Position numbers and translations under genes: made by a program
Source of the DNA: CAYWPG01 sp964460035
Lineage (GTDB): Bacteria; Pseudomonadota; Gammaproteobacteria; Nitrococcales; AK92
Direction: 5' to 3'
Assembly: GCA_964460035.1 (NCBI GenBank)
Contig: CAYWPG010000010.1
Span: 1 to 64,000 of the forward strand
DNA: 64,000 bases
Shown: in pieces, positions 9,174 through 17,365 of the stretch
Layout of the letters: each line of letters begins with the position of its first letter
How positions within the stretch are numbered: the stretch's first letter is position 1
The notes under the pieces: model-generated
The model's input: only the letters and a program-made list of their open reading frames with translations
What the model was told of the DNA's origin: nothing
Databases searched by the model: none

Positions 9174-9245
9174 AGTGGCCACCGAGCGGCCTATAGTTAG
9201 GTGGTCCTTCGCTTCTACCGCGCCCGCAGCGCGCGCAGGCTCCGA

Positions 9246-10139
9246 ATGCAGCGGCCAACACCGCAGGAGGCGCCTATCGCAACATTGCTCCCGCAACTGA
9301 TCCGCCTCGGTGTCGCCAGCGGCCTGCTGCTCATGATGCTGGCCCAGGGTCTGAGCATTACCCGGGAGGACTTCGGCTACCTGCGCCGACGTCCGCGCTT
9401 AGCCTTGCGGGCATTGCTGGCGGTGGTGGTGCTGGTGCCGCTGGCTACCCTGGTTTTGGTCGGTCTGCTCCGCCCCGCGCCGGCGGTGGCTGTGGGGCTC
9501 GCTCTGCTGGCAGCGGCGCCCGCGGCGCCTTTCGCGCTGCCTAACGTCCTCATGGCCGGTGGGAGGCGCGAGTTCGTGGTGCCGTTGCACCTGCTGCTAG
9601 CAGGCTTATCACTGATCACGGTACCGCTGGTACTAAGTGTCATGGCCCATGCTCTGGGCTTCCGGGCCACGATCGCAGTGGGCGCGGTGCTGGGCCAGGT
9701 AGCCTTGGGGTTCGTTTTGCCTTTGGGCGTAGGCATTGCCTTGCGGGCCTGGCGGCCGGCCTTGGCGCAACGGCTGGAGGCCCCGGTTCGCAAGACGGGA
9801 TTCTGGTTGATGGTGGCCGCTGTCGTGCTGCTACTGCCGTTCGTCTGGCAATACCTGCTGGCGCTGAACGCGCGCTCCTACCTGACCATAGCGCTGACGG
9901 TAGCCGTTGCCCTGGCCATCGGCCACTGGCTGATCACTACGGATCCCGCTGGGCGCACCGTCGGCGCGCTGGAGTGCGCTTGCCGTCACCCAGGCCTCAT
10001 GCTGCTCATCGCCACGCACAACTTCCCGGAGGCGAAGCCGGCGGCGGTGCTGATTCCCTACCTCGCGATCTTCTTGTTGCTGAGCGGTTTCTACAAACGT
10101 GCGGTGCGAACCAGGCGATCATTGCCGATCACACGATAG
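9246..10139 (+). CDS. BASS-family (bile acid:sodium symporter-like) transporter
   Basis: A 297-aa membrane protein with nine or ten hydrophobic segments and the fold layout of the bile acid:Na+ symporter family. It has an early RLGVASGLLLMMLAQGL helix, an AAAPAAPFALPNVLMAGG loop, and near the end HPGLMLLIATHNFP with a conserved Pro/Asn neighbourhood. Members import organic anions such as bile acids, sulfated steroids, pyruvate or pantoate with sodium. The ATG at 9246 is my choice, though an in-frame GTG at 9201 is possible. Motif site 3 lies just upstream. The 10152 membrane gene follows after 12 nt, so the two form an operon. A role importing sulfated organic anions for the sulfatase is attractive but inferred. 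Confidence 0.75.
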   Translation: MQRPTPQEAPIATLLPQLIRLGVASGLLLMMLAQGLSITREDFGYLRRRPRLALRALLAVVVLVPLATLVLVGLLRPAPAVAVGLALLAAAPAAPFALPNVLMAGGRREFVVPLHLLLAGLSLITVPLVLSVMAHALGFRATIAVGAVLGQVALGFVLPLGVGIALRAWRPALAQRLEAPVRKTGFWLMVAAVVLLLPFVWQYLLALNARSYLTIALTVAVALAIGHWLITTDPAGRTVGALECACRHPGLMLLIATHNFPEAKPAAVLIPYLAIFLLLSGFYKRAVRTRRSLPITR

Positions 10140-10151
10140 CCCGGAGCAGGC

Positions 10152-11321
10152 ATGAACACCGGTAGTCCCCAGAAGGTCGATTCCGCTCCAGCGGAGCCTC
10201 AGGCGTCGGAGGACGGGTTCAGCCTCGTGCGGAGCGATCCGCTGTTTCGGCTGCAGCGCTGGCTGCGGCTCATTCCTGCCGACGGATTGGGCGTGCGGAG
10301 GCGGACGATCTGCTTCGCATTGCTCACTTGGCTGCCTGCGATGGGGTGGGCGCTGCTGATGGGAAATCCGCTGTGGACGGCGGACGGCCAGGGGCTGCTG
10401 CAGCACTTCGCTTTCCACGTCCGCTGCCTGATCGCCATCCCGCTGCTGATCCTCACCGAGGCCACGGTTGAACGCGTACTGCAGGCGATCCTGCCGGAGT
10501 TTCGGCGGCTGCTGAGCGAGTCGGATGTGCCACGCTGGGCTGCCATCCTCGCCCAAACGACCCGCTGGCGCTGTGCTCGTTGGCCCTGGCTGGTGCTGCT
10601 GAGCGTGGTCTTGCTGATCACAGCAGGGGCTGCCTATGCTCCAGAGCGCGACCTGACCCTGCCGCATCTGTGGCTGAGCTACGTAGTGAGGCCAGTGCTG
10701 ATTGCGCTACTGCTGACCTGGCTCTGGCGTCTGTTGCTGTTGATACAGCTGTTTTGGCGCATTGCGCGGCTCAAGCTGGCGCTTATCCCCACTCACCCCG
10801 ACCGTCTCGGTGGGCTGGGCATGCTTGAGCTGTTGCCTGCCGCCCTGAGCCCGCTGGTGCTGGCGACTTCATCTTTGCTGGCCGCCGCGGCTGCCTACGA
10901 GCGGCTGTACGACGGGGTACCGCTCAAAGCCTACTCTCTGTCGGTCCAGATACTCGTTGCCATCTCGCTGCTCGTGCTGCTTGCGCCGCAGCTGGGATTC
11001 ACATCGGCACTGTTGCGTGCGCGGCTGCACGGCATTCTGGACTACGGCCAGCTGCTCGCTAGGCACGGAGGGCTGGTACGGCGACGTTGGATTCTGCGTG
11101 AACAGGTGCCTGACGATCCCGTGCTCGACGCCCCGGAACTGGGCCCGGTAGGTGATATCAACGCGCTCTACGACGCGGTGGCGCGCATGAGAGCGGTGCC
11201 TATCGGACTGCGCTCTATCCTAGCCCCCGTGCTCGTGGTACTGACTCCATGGTTGCCCGTGGTGCTGATCCAGTTACCGCTCTCGCAGGCTTTGGCGAAG
11301 CTGGCGCAGCGCTTGATATAG
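10152..11321 (+). CDS. Multi-pass membrane protein of unknown function
   Basis: A 389-aa protein with about six or seven hydrophobic segments, clustered near residues 50-75, 95-115, 150-170, 180-215, 235-260, 275-300 and 350-375. The middle region has the loop IPTHPDRLGGLGML, and there is a soluble stretch of about 50 residues (LLARHGGLVRRRWIL onward) before the last helices. I recognise no named family, although proteins with the HPDRxGGLG loop are common, uncharacterised proteobacterial membrane proteins. It is tightly coupled to the BASS gene (12-nt gap), which suggests a joint role at the inner membrane. Confidence 0.75.
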   Translation: MNTGSPQKVDSAPAEPQASEDGFSLVRSDPLFRLQRWLRLIPADGLGVRRRTICFALLTWLPAMGWALLMGNPLWTADGQGLLQHFAFHVRCLIAIPLLILTEATVERVLQAILPEFRRLLSESDVPRWAAILAQTTRWRCARWPWLVLLSVVLLITAGAAYAPERDLTLPHLWLSYVVRPVLIALLLTWLWRLLLLIQLFWRIARLKLALIPTHPDRLGGLGMLELLPAALSPLVLATSSLLAAAAAYERLYDGVPLKAYSLSVQILVAISLLVLLAPQLGFTSALLRARLHGILDYGQLLARHGGLVRRRWILREQVPDDPVLDAPELGPVGDINALYDAVARMRAVPIGLRSILAPVLVVLTPWLPVVLIQLPLSQALAKLAQRLI

Positions 11322-11330
11322 GAAGCTTTA

Positions 11331-11685
11331 CTATTCCGCTTTCCAACTGCCATCGGGCTGCCGGCAGAAGCGATAACGGGCGATGTTGCTTTCTCCGCAG
11401 GCGGGCGTGTTGCTGATCTCCAGCAACCGGCAAGTGCGGCCTTCGTGCTTGCCAGTCTTCAGCGGCGTCACGCGGCCCCGGTTACCGGTATCCGAATTCT
11501 CCCGGTTGACGCTCTTGCCGTCCGGCTGCTCCAGCGCCTGTTTGAACGCCCCGCGGAGCTGTGCCATGTCGGACTCCTCGAATTGCTCTATGGGGTAGGT
11601 TGGAAAAGATCTGCGCCGTGGCCGACGCGGCAAGGAGCGCCGCTCCGACCATCACTGTCCGCAACACGGATGGCAATCGCCGCAT
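11331..11685 (-). pseudogene. Surface-antigen-like exported protein with a frameshift
   Basis: The first frame starts at 11685 with a clear signal peptide (MRRLPSVLRTVMVGAALLAASATAQIF). It then falls out of register at a TTTT tract on the minus strand near 11605. Removing one T joins it to the second frame, FPTYPIEQFEESDMAQLRGAF and so on, ending CRQPDGSWKAE at 11331. The C-terminal layout (GRVTPLKTG, GRTCR, then CRQPDGSW) resembles the C-terminus of RT0821/Lpp0805-type surface antigens. A second ATG at 11567 with GAGGAG 6 nt upstream would give 78 aa without a leader. So this is a true frameshift, a sequencing error, or a gene relying on the internal start. Confidence 0.7.
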
Positions 11686-11787
11686 CCTTCGCTATCTCCT
11701 TCAAGCTCACGCCTCGAAGCCTGTGCCGCGCGAGCCGTTACAAGCTGCGTCACCCATGAGACTTGGAGGCGGACTAGGCCGGCCCGA

Positions 11788-11807
11788 TTGGACCAAAATC
11801 CTATCGG
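11788..11807. promoter_or_regulatory. Palindromic island motif, site 4
   Basis: TTGGACCAAAATCCTATCGG keeps the left half-site and the TAT flank, with a weaker right half (AATCC). It overlaps the last codons and stop of the SulP gene and lies about 105 nt upstream of the surface-antigen-like gene on the minus strand, which it probably serves. Confidence 0.45.
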
Positions 11808-13564
11808 CTAGGGTTGCCGTTGCCTTGGGTTGCATGGGTCTCGGCTAGCCACTGTTTGCCTGCTGTGAGCGCCTCTTGCAGAGACTCGCCCAGCGCCGGT
11901 GTGGCGGGATAGACGGCATCGGCCCCGATCAGCTCCAGCAGCCCGGTGCGCTCCAGTTGCGCCCGCACCCGCTCGCTCACGCCGACCAGCATCAACTTGC
12001 CGCCTTGGGCCTGCAGCCGGCGCACATAGCGATCAAGTACATGGATGAAGGTGCTGCCTACCTCCTGGCGACCCCGCAAGACCAATACAACCACTGTCCT
12101 TTCGCTATCGGCCGGATCAGGCAACTGGGACTCGAACACTTGGGCGCCAGCGAAGAACAGGCTGCCGTGTGGATAAAGGGCCGTTACCGCATGGTCCGGC
12201 AGCCTATTGGGCGGCTTGCGCTCGTCCACCAGTCCGTCGGGCCGCGGGTGCAGCTCAACCAGCCGGACCCGGTTGGCGGCATGGAAAATCTGCAGTACGA
12301 AGGTAAGGAGCACGCTGACGATTACGGCCTGCTGTACCGGCAAGAGGAGGGTCGCACTAAAGGTGAACGCCATGACGGCTGCGCTCAGCCAGCCGGTCTG
12401 CCAGATCACTCGGATCTGCTCGGTGTTTACCGCGGAGATCCCCGCCACCACCAGCAGCGCGGCCAGAGATGGCATGGGCAGCGCCTCGATGGCCGGCGCC
12501 AGCAGCAGAATGGCGCCGGCCACCACGATACCGCTGACGATGTTAGCCCAGCGCGAGCGCGCCCCGGAGCTGACCAGCAGTGCCGTCTGGCCGAAGGAGC
12601 CGCCCACCGGCAGCCCCCGCAGGATCCCGGCAGCGAGATTGGCCACGCCCTGGCCCACAAAGTCCTGGGAAATGCTCGGATAGCGGCCATCCGGGTTGGG
12701 ATTGCTGTGACTCACCCCGGCGCCCTGTAGCGCGCCAATGAACGCGACCGCCACAGCGGACAACAGCAATTCGGGGATCAGCCGCAGGTCCGGCAGGATA
12801 GGAAGTGGCAGCGAGGAGGGGATTGCGAACTCCTGGCCCACCAGGCGGACCGAGTCCAGTCCTAGCAGATGCGTCAAGCCGACGGCGAGGATGAGCGCGA
12901 GCAGCATGGCGAGCTTGCGAAGCGGGGTACGCCCCAGTAGCACGATGGCGGCGATGGTGAACGCGCCCACAGCGAGAGTCGGCGGGTCGATCGCACCGGG
13001 GTGGGTCAGCAGGTCCAGCGTCTTCAGCAGCCGGTGTGTCTGCTCGCTGTGATAACCGGTGAGGTCGCCCAGCTGTGATAGAACGATGCTCACCGCAACG
13101 CCCGTTAGGAAGCCGGTCATCACCGTGTTGGCAACGAAGCGCACCAGAAAGCCCATGCGCATCAGCCCCAGCGCCAGTTGGATCAGGCCCGCCAGGACCA
13201 CTAGGAGCGCCAGCGCTCCCGTTCGGTCGGACTCGGGCAGGAGACTCATGGCGCTGCCGGTGGCCAGCGCCATGGCGCTCGTAGTGGTTACGCTCATGTA
13301 TGTCGAGCTAGTGCCAAGCGCCCCGAAGATAGGGCCGACGATGGCGGCATAAAGCCCGTGAACCGGGTTCACACCGGCCATGACGGCGGCGGCCATGGCA
13401 TCCGGGACGGCGGAGACGCCGCCGGTAAGGCCGGATGTGAGGTCCGCCCGTAGATTCCTGCGCCTAGGCTTGAGGTTGTGGAGCTGTCGCCGCAGATACC
13501 CTTCCTTGCGTCGTCGCCCCGTACCGTCGTCGACGCCCTGCGGATCGCTATCGCTTTTGCTCAT
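11801..13564 (-). CDS. SulP-family anion transporter with STAS domain
   Basis: A 587-aa protein (from the ATG at 13564) of the SulP/SLC26 family. The transmembrane part (about 35-430) opens with LRADLTSGLTGGVSAVPDAMAAAVMAGVNPVHGLYAAIVGP, a family signature with the Gly/Pro-rich first helices, and later has LPVGGSFGQTAL. The C-terminal STAS domain (about 455-575) is the cytosolic regulatory module. SulP proteins carry sulfate, bicarbonate or other anions; the substrate is not decidable here. An in-frame GTG at 13594 is an alternative start. Sulfate import or export beside sulfatase genes is coherent. Motif site 5 lies about 330 nt upstream. Confidence 0.88.
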   Translation of the reverse strand: MSKSDSDPQGVDDGTGRRRKEGYLRRQLHNLKPRRRNLRADLTSGLTGGVSAVPDAMAAAVMAGVNPVHGLYAAIVGPIFGALGTSSTYMSVTTTSAMALATGSAMSLLPESDRTGALALLVVLAGLIQLALGLMRMGFLVRFVANTVMTGFLTGVAVSIVLSQLGDLTGYHSEQTHRLLKTLDLLTHPGAIDPPTLAVGAFTIAAIVLLGRTPLRKLAMLLALILAVGLTHLLGLDSVRLVGQEFAIPSSLPLPILPDLRLIPELLLSAVAVAFIGALQGAGVSHSNPNPDGRYPSISQDFVGQGVANLAAGILRGLPVGGSFGQTALLVSSGARSRWANIVSGIVVAGAILLLAPAIEALPMPSLAALLVVAGISAVNTEQIRVIWQTGWLSAAVMAFTFSATLLLPVQQAVIVSVLLTFVLQIFHAANRVRLVELHPRPDGLVDERKPPNRLPDHAVTALYPHGSLFFAGAQVFESQLPDPADSERTVVVLVLRGRQEVGSTFIHVLDRYVRRLQAQGGKLMLVGVSERVRAQLERTGLLELIGADAVYPATPALGESLQEALTAGKQWLAETHATQGNGNPSR

Positions 13565-13594
13565 CGGCGGATCCCCGCCGCCCGTGGCCGACAC

Positions 13595-14325
13595 CTCTCG
13601 CTATCCGAGTGATGTCACGACGAGCGTATGTCACCCTTCGCTGCTATTCGACGACGTGTTCGCGCTCGCCTACCAGCCGCGGCGTGCCTCCTGCCGCTCC
13701 TGTGTACGGCCCTCAACGCGCGTTTCCTGACGGGTCTCCTGCCGTTCCGACGGTGTCGTCTGGCATGCCTGAAGGAATGGGACTATCGGGAGCCCCCCTA
13801 GAATTATCAACAAGAGTGCAGCCCGCATTCGCATGCTCGCGTCTCCGCGTAGGGTGATAACGAGCCGGAACTAGGGGTCAGCCAGATGCTCAGCCATGGG
13901 ACCTTGGTCCAACAGGCGCTTTCCGTAGTCAGCCTGAGCTTGCACGTGGAATTCCTAAGCAAGGGTAAGGGGAGTCCACGAAATGTAGGGCGGACCGACG
14001 CTAAGAGATGTAGTGGTGTGCCCTTTCGCTGCTATAAGGCGACCTAGCAGGCGGTCGTCGTGTCCACACGTGACTTACATGGCGGTGGAACGCCCTATGG
14101 AAGCCAGAACAGGTAATTCCGCAGCGCATCAGCTACAGTGCGCTCTCGCCGCTCATAGCGCCTCCCATCAGTCTGGAGTGTCCTCTGCGCGTTGGATGGA
14201 ACGCTGGCCCCGAAAGAGATGGTATAACGCTCAGCCGCCTAAGTATGGCCGACTGAGCTCGCTCTTGTTCAACGGGGTGCGGGAGCCTTGTGCAGCCTAT
14301 CGTTGAAGCGGCTGCATCAGGCTCC
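13595..14325. other. Gap of about 730 nt, only the palindromic site recognised
   Basis: No frame here has both a ribosome binding site and protein-like composition, and I see no transposase remnant or RNA gene. The only recognisable element is motif site 5. The long 5' region of the SulP gene may carry further control. Confidence 0.5.
13894..13913. promoter_or_regulatory. Palindromic island motif, site 5 (perfect)
   Basis: On the minus strand this reads GTTGGACCAAGGTCCCATGG, identical over 20 bp to site 3. In both places a TAGTT follows after exactly 25 nt (9194-9198 on the plus strand; 13869-13873 on the minus strand). The distance to the SulP start is about 330 nt. Confidence 0.6.
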
Positions 14326-14808
14326 TTAGCCCATGATGACGCGCACCTGACCTGCCGAGTAAAGAAGCACTGTCAATATCACAATGGGCGCGATACCCAA
14401 TGTGCGCAAGGCGCCCGCAAGCAACAATTGCCGGCGGCCGCTGCGCGAGAAATAGTCGCCGTTCCAGAGCCGTTCGGGGAGGGCGAGTTGCCACTGCGAG
14501 CCCCAGGCCATCAGAGTGAGAATCAGCCCCAGGGCGAGCAGCACCGTTATGCCCGGCGTCCCCGCAGCGGACTCTTGCCATATGCGTGCAACCTCGCTCC
14601 AGGGCATGCTCAGCAGCCCGAATAGTACCACCAGGGGCGGGCTTGCCAGCGCGATCAGAGAGATGGGCCGGATCAAACGCGGATGGATGCGAGGTGCTGT
14701 CTTGTGGACAGGCGCCAGTATCAGAAAGCAGTAGAGCTGGCTGGCGATCCACAGCAGCAGGACGATGTACAGACCGCCTGCAGTCAGATCGATCGAGCTT
14801 GTGAGCAT
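14326..14808 (-). CDS. Small integral membrane protein, four helices, unknown
   Basis: A 160-aa protein with four strong hydrophobic segments at about 8-30, 50-70, 85-105 and 128-155, separated by short charged loops (HKTAPRIHPRL, LPERLWNGDYFSRSGRR). The arrangement recalls CopD-type or DUF2269-like four-helix membrane proteins, but I do not see diagnostic histidines and would not assign it. It is co-oriented with and 77 nt beyond the ABC permease gene. Confidence 0.65.
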   Translation of the reverse strand: MLTSSIDLTAGGLYIVLLLWIASQLYCFLILAPVHKTAPRIHPRLIRPISLIALASPPLVVLFGLLSMPWSEVARIWQESAAGTPGITVLLALGLILTLMAWGSQWQLALPERLWNGDYFSRSGRRQLLLAGALRTLGIAPIVILTVLLYSAGQVRVIMG

Positions 14809-14885
14809 GAGGCGACACCTCGTGACAGGGGGCTTTGATCGAGCCGCTGGCTGCTAGCGCCGGCGGCTGCGCAGCCATGGGTTTA

Positions 14886-15647
14886 TCAGGTCTTGAGCCG
14901 GTAGCCCGTTTTGAAGATCCACCACACGGTGGCCAGGCACAGTGTCAGGAACACCAGGATCATGGCCAGGCTGACCGCTACGTTGACATCGGAGACGCCG
15001 TAGAAGCTCCAGCGGAAACCACTCACCAGGTAAACCACCGGGTTGAACAGCGTCACTGTTTGCCAGAGCGGCGGCAGCATCTCGATCGAGTAGAACGTGC
15101 CGCCCAAGAAGGTGAGGGGCAGGACGATCATCATGGGAATCACCTGCAGTTTCTCGAAGCCGTCCGCCCAGATGCCGATAATGAAGCCGAACAGGCTGAA
15201 GGTGATGGCGGTGAGAATCAGAAAGGCCACCATCCACAGCGGGTGCTCGATCTCGTAGGCGACAAAGAGCCGGGCCGTGGCCAGGATGATCAGCCCGAGG
15301 ATCACAGACTTGGTCGCCGCTGCGCCCACATAGCCGATCAGGATTTCCACATAGGAAACCGGCGCCGAGAGTATCTCGTAGATCGTGCCGGAGAACCGGG
15401 GCATGTAGATGCCGAACGAGGCGTTCGAGATGCTCTCGGTAAGCAGCGAGAGCATGATCAGGCCAGGAATTATGAACGCCCCGTAGCTGACGCCGTCGAC
15501 CTCGGCCATGCGGGAGCCTATGGCAGCTCCGAATACGATGAAGTAGAGCGAGGTCGAGATCACCGGTGTAGCGATGCTTTGCAGCAGCGTGCGCCAGGTT
15601 CGGGCGAGCTCGAATAGGTAGATGGCGCGGATGGCGTAGACATTCAT
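14886..15647 (-). CDS. yadH: ABC-2 type permease (YadH-like)
   Basis: A 253-aa ABC-2 permease with six hydrophobic segments. It has the conserved stretch IIPGLIMLSLLTESISNASFGIYMPRFSGTIYEILSAPVS, and near the end PLTFLGGTFYSIEMLPPLWQTVTLFNPVVYLVSGFRW, typical of the YadH/NodJ branch. Its ATG overlaps the stop of the ATPase gene by 4 nt (ATGA at 15644-15647), so the two are translationally coupled. With the ATPase it should form an exporter whose substrate is unknown. Confidence 0.9.
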   Translation of the reverse strand: MNVYAIRAIYLFELARTWRTLLQSIATPVISTSLYFIVFGAAIGSRMAEVDGVSYGAFIIPGLIMLSLLTESISNASFGIYMPRFSGTIYEILSAPVSYVEILIGYVGAAATKSVILGLIILATARLFVAYEIEHPLWMVAFLILTAITFSLFGFIIGIWADGFEKLQVIPMMIVLPLTFLGGTFYSIEMLPPLWQTVTLFNPVVYLVSGFRWSFYGVSDVNVAVSLAMILVFLTLCLATVWWIFKTGYRLKT

Positions 15648-16570
15648 GCTCTGGATCTCACCAGGTTGACGAAGATTTCCTCCAGCGAGCTTTGGCTGGA
15701 CTGCAGGTCCTTGAAGTCGATGCCGTGCTCTGCGAGTCGTCGCAATAGGCTGGCGATGCCGGTTTGCGAGCCCTGGGTGTCGAAGGTGTACACGAGCTCG
15801 GCGCCGTCCGAGGAAAGCTCCAATGGCGCATCAGCCAGATCCGGCGGGAGGCTGGGCAGCGGCTGCTGGAGCTGCAATTTGAGCTGTTTCTTTCCTAGCT
15901 GCTCCATCAGCCTGGTCTTTTCCTCGACCAGCACGATTTCGCCGTGGTTGATAACACCGATGCGGTCGGCCATCTCCTCGGCCTCTTCTATGTAGTGCGT
16001 GGTGAGGATGATGGTTACACCGCTTTCGCGCAGGCCCCGCACCATCTCCCACATATCGCGCCGCAGCTCTACGTCCACGCCCGCGGTGGGCTCGTCCAGG
16101 AACAGGATCTTGGGCTCGTGCGACAGCGCCTTGGCGATCAGTACGCGGCGTTTCATCCCGCCCGACAGCGCCAGGATCTTGGTGTCCTTCTTATCCCATA
16201 GCGAGAGAGTGCGCAGAACTTGTTCGACGTAGGCCGGGTTGCGCGGTTTGCCGAACAGGCCGCGGCTGAAGTTCACCGTGGCCCAGACCGTCTCGAACAC
16301 ATCGGTGGCCAGCTCCTGCGGAACCAGTCCGATCTTTGAGCGGGCAGCCCGATAATTCCGCACGATATCGTGCCCATCGACCAGCACTTGGCCCCCGCTC
16401 GGGTTGACGATTCCGCAGATGATGCTGATCAGCGTGGTCTTGCCGGCCCCGTTGGGGCCCAGCAGGGCGAAGATCTCGCCGCGACGGATCTCCAGATTTA
16501 CTCCCTTCAACGCCTGAAGGCCCGAGGCGTATGTTTTCGTCAGGTCTTTCACCGCTATGATCGGTTGCAC
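15644..16570 (-). CDS. yadG: ABC transporter ATP-binding protein (YadG-like)
   Basis: A 308-aa ATPase. Walker A is GPNGAGKTT, the signature is LSGGMKRR, Walker B is ILFLDEPTAG, and the switch histidine is in TTHYIEEAEEM. The start is the GTG at 16570, with AGGAG 7 nt upstream. This gives 308 aa, the same length I recall for E. coli YadG. An ATG 36 nt upstream would add an unlikely arginine-rich leader. It is the first gene of the two-gene exporter operon. Confidence 0.92.
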   Translation of the reverse strand: MQPIIAVKDLTKTYASGLQALKGVNLEIRRGEIFALLGPNGAGKTTLISIICGIVNPSGGQVLVDGHDIVRNYRAARSKIGLVPQELATDVFETVWATVNFSRGLFGKPRNPAYVEQVLRTLSLWDKKDTKILALSGGMKRRVLIAKALSHEPKILFLDEPTAGVDVELRRDMWEMVRGLRESGVTIILTTHYIEEAEEMADRIGVINHGEIVLVEEKTRLMEQLGKKQLKLQLQQPLPSLPPDLADAPLELSSDGAELVYTFDTQGSQTGIASLLRRLAEHGIDFKDLQSSQSSLEEIFVNLVRSRA

Positions 16571-17151
16571 GCGGTTTCTCCTTCGGTGCAAATTGCGTTC
16601 GGACAACCAAGTTCCGGCGTGCTTTACGCTTGGCTGCCGGTGCGGTAGTCAGCGCTGGAAGTCGATAGCGAGCCTAGAACCTCAAGCGCGCTTAAGGTCA
16701 AGCCTTGCCGGTTTTTTTGTTAGAGGCTCTTGGCCGAGGTGGATAACGGTAACAGTTCCCTACTGACAGCCTCATGTCAGTAAGCTGCGCCGCTTGGGCG
16801 CTACTCAGTGCATAGCACCGAATCCTCCGGCTGTCTTCTGCTCCTGCCAACTTCCGCTGCTCTCCGATGTTTTCGCGTGGGATTGCGTTTGCCCGGACCA
16901 CGGGCATCGTCCCGGCTACCGGGCAAAGCGCTCCCTGGCTGCCTCATAATCGTTTCGGCTGGGTGCGGATCGACAGCAGGCGTGGGAAAATCCGGCCGGA
17001 ATGGCACGGGGTGGGGAACCTGGCGGCACGAGGCATGGTCTCATATCGCGTTCCCATCCGGACGCCGGATGAGGCTGGCTTGCGCACTGGTAATGCGCGG
17101 CCAAATCCGCTAACGTTGTAGGCTTGTTGCGCGCAGCGCAAATCGCTCAAT
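16571..17151. other. Gap of about 580 nt before ffs
   Basis: This is the divergent region between the yadGH operon and the 4.5S RNA. It must carry promoters for both. No credible frame was seen. A T7 run near 16713 is not preceded by a convincing stem. Confidence 0.5.
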
Positions 17152-17266
17152 GGTGGCTGCGTCGGTCCCCTCGCGACGATAAGCTGTGAACCCCGTCAGG
17201 CCCGGAAGGGAGCAGCGGCAGCAGTGGACTCGGGCGCCGGGGTGTGGCTGGCGTGGCCGCCTCCAT
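17152..17266 (+). ncRNA. ffs: Signal recognition particle 4.5S RNA
   Basis: The apical domain GTCAGGCCCGGAAGGGAGCAGC (17195-17216) is the invariant Ffh-binding loop of bacterial SRP RNA. It is followed by GCCGGGGTGTGGCTGG, matching the E. coli GCCGGGATGTAGCTGG segment. The 5' end GGTGGC (17152-17157) pairs with GCCGCC near 17256-17261, giving a short bacterial-type RNA of about 114 nt. A T6 run follows (17266-17271). The RNA binds Ffh and targets membrane proteins. It lies about 100 nt upstream of dnaX. Confidence 0.95.
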
Positions 17267-17365
17267 TTTTTCGGCAGCCTCGCTTTCGCGTGCCATGCGC
17301 GTAAACTTCGCCCGCTGCCGGTGCTACAATCTCCGCACTGCACTCTTGGTCTACCCAGGGAATCG

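Noticed and set aside
13595..14325. Insertion-sequence remnant in the long gap
   Set aside because: No terminal inverted repeats, target duplication or transposase-like frame could be found.
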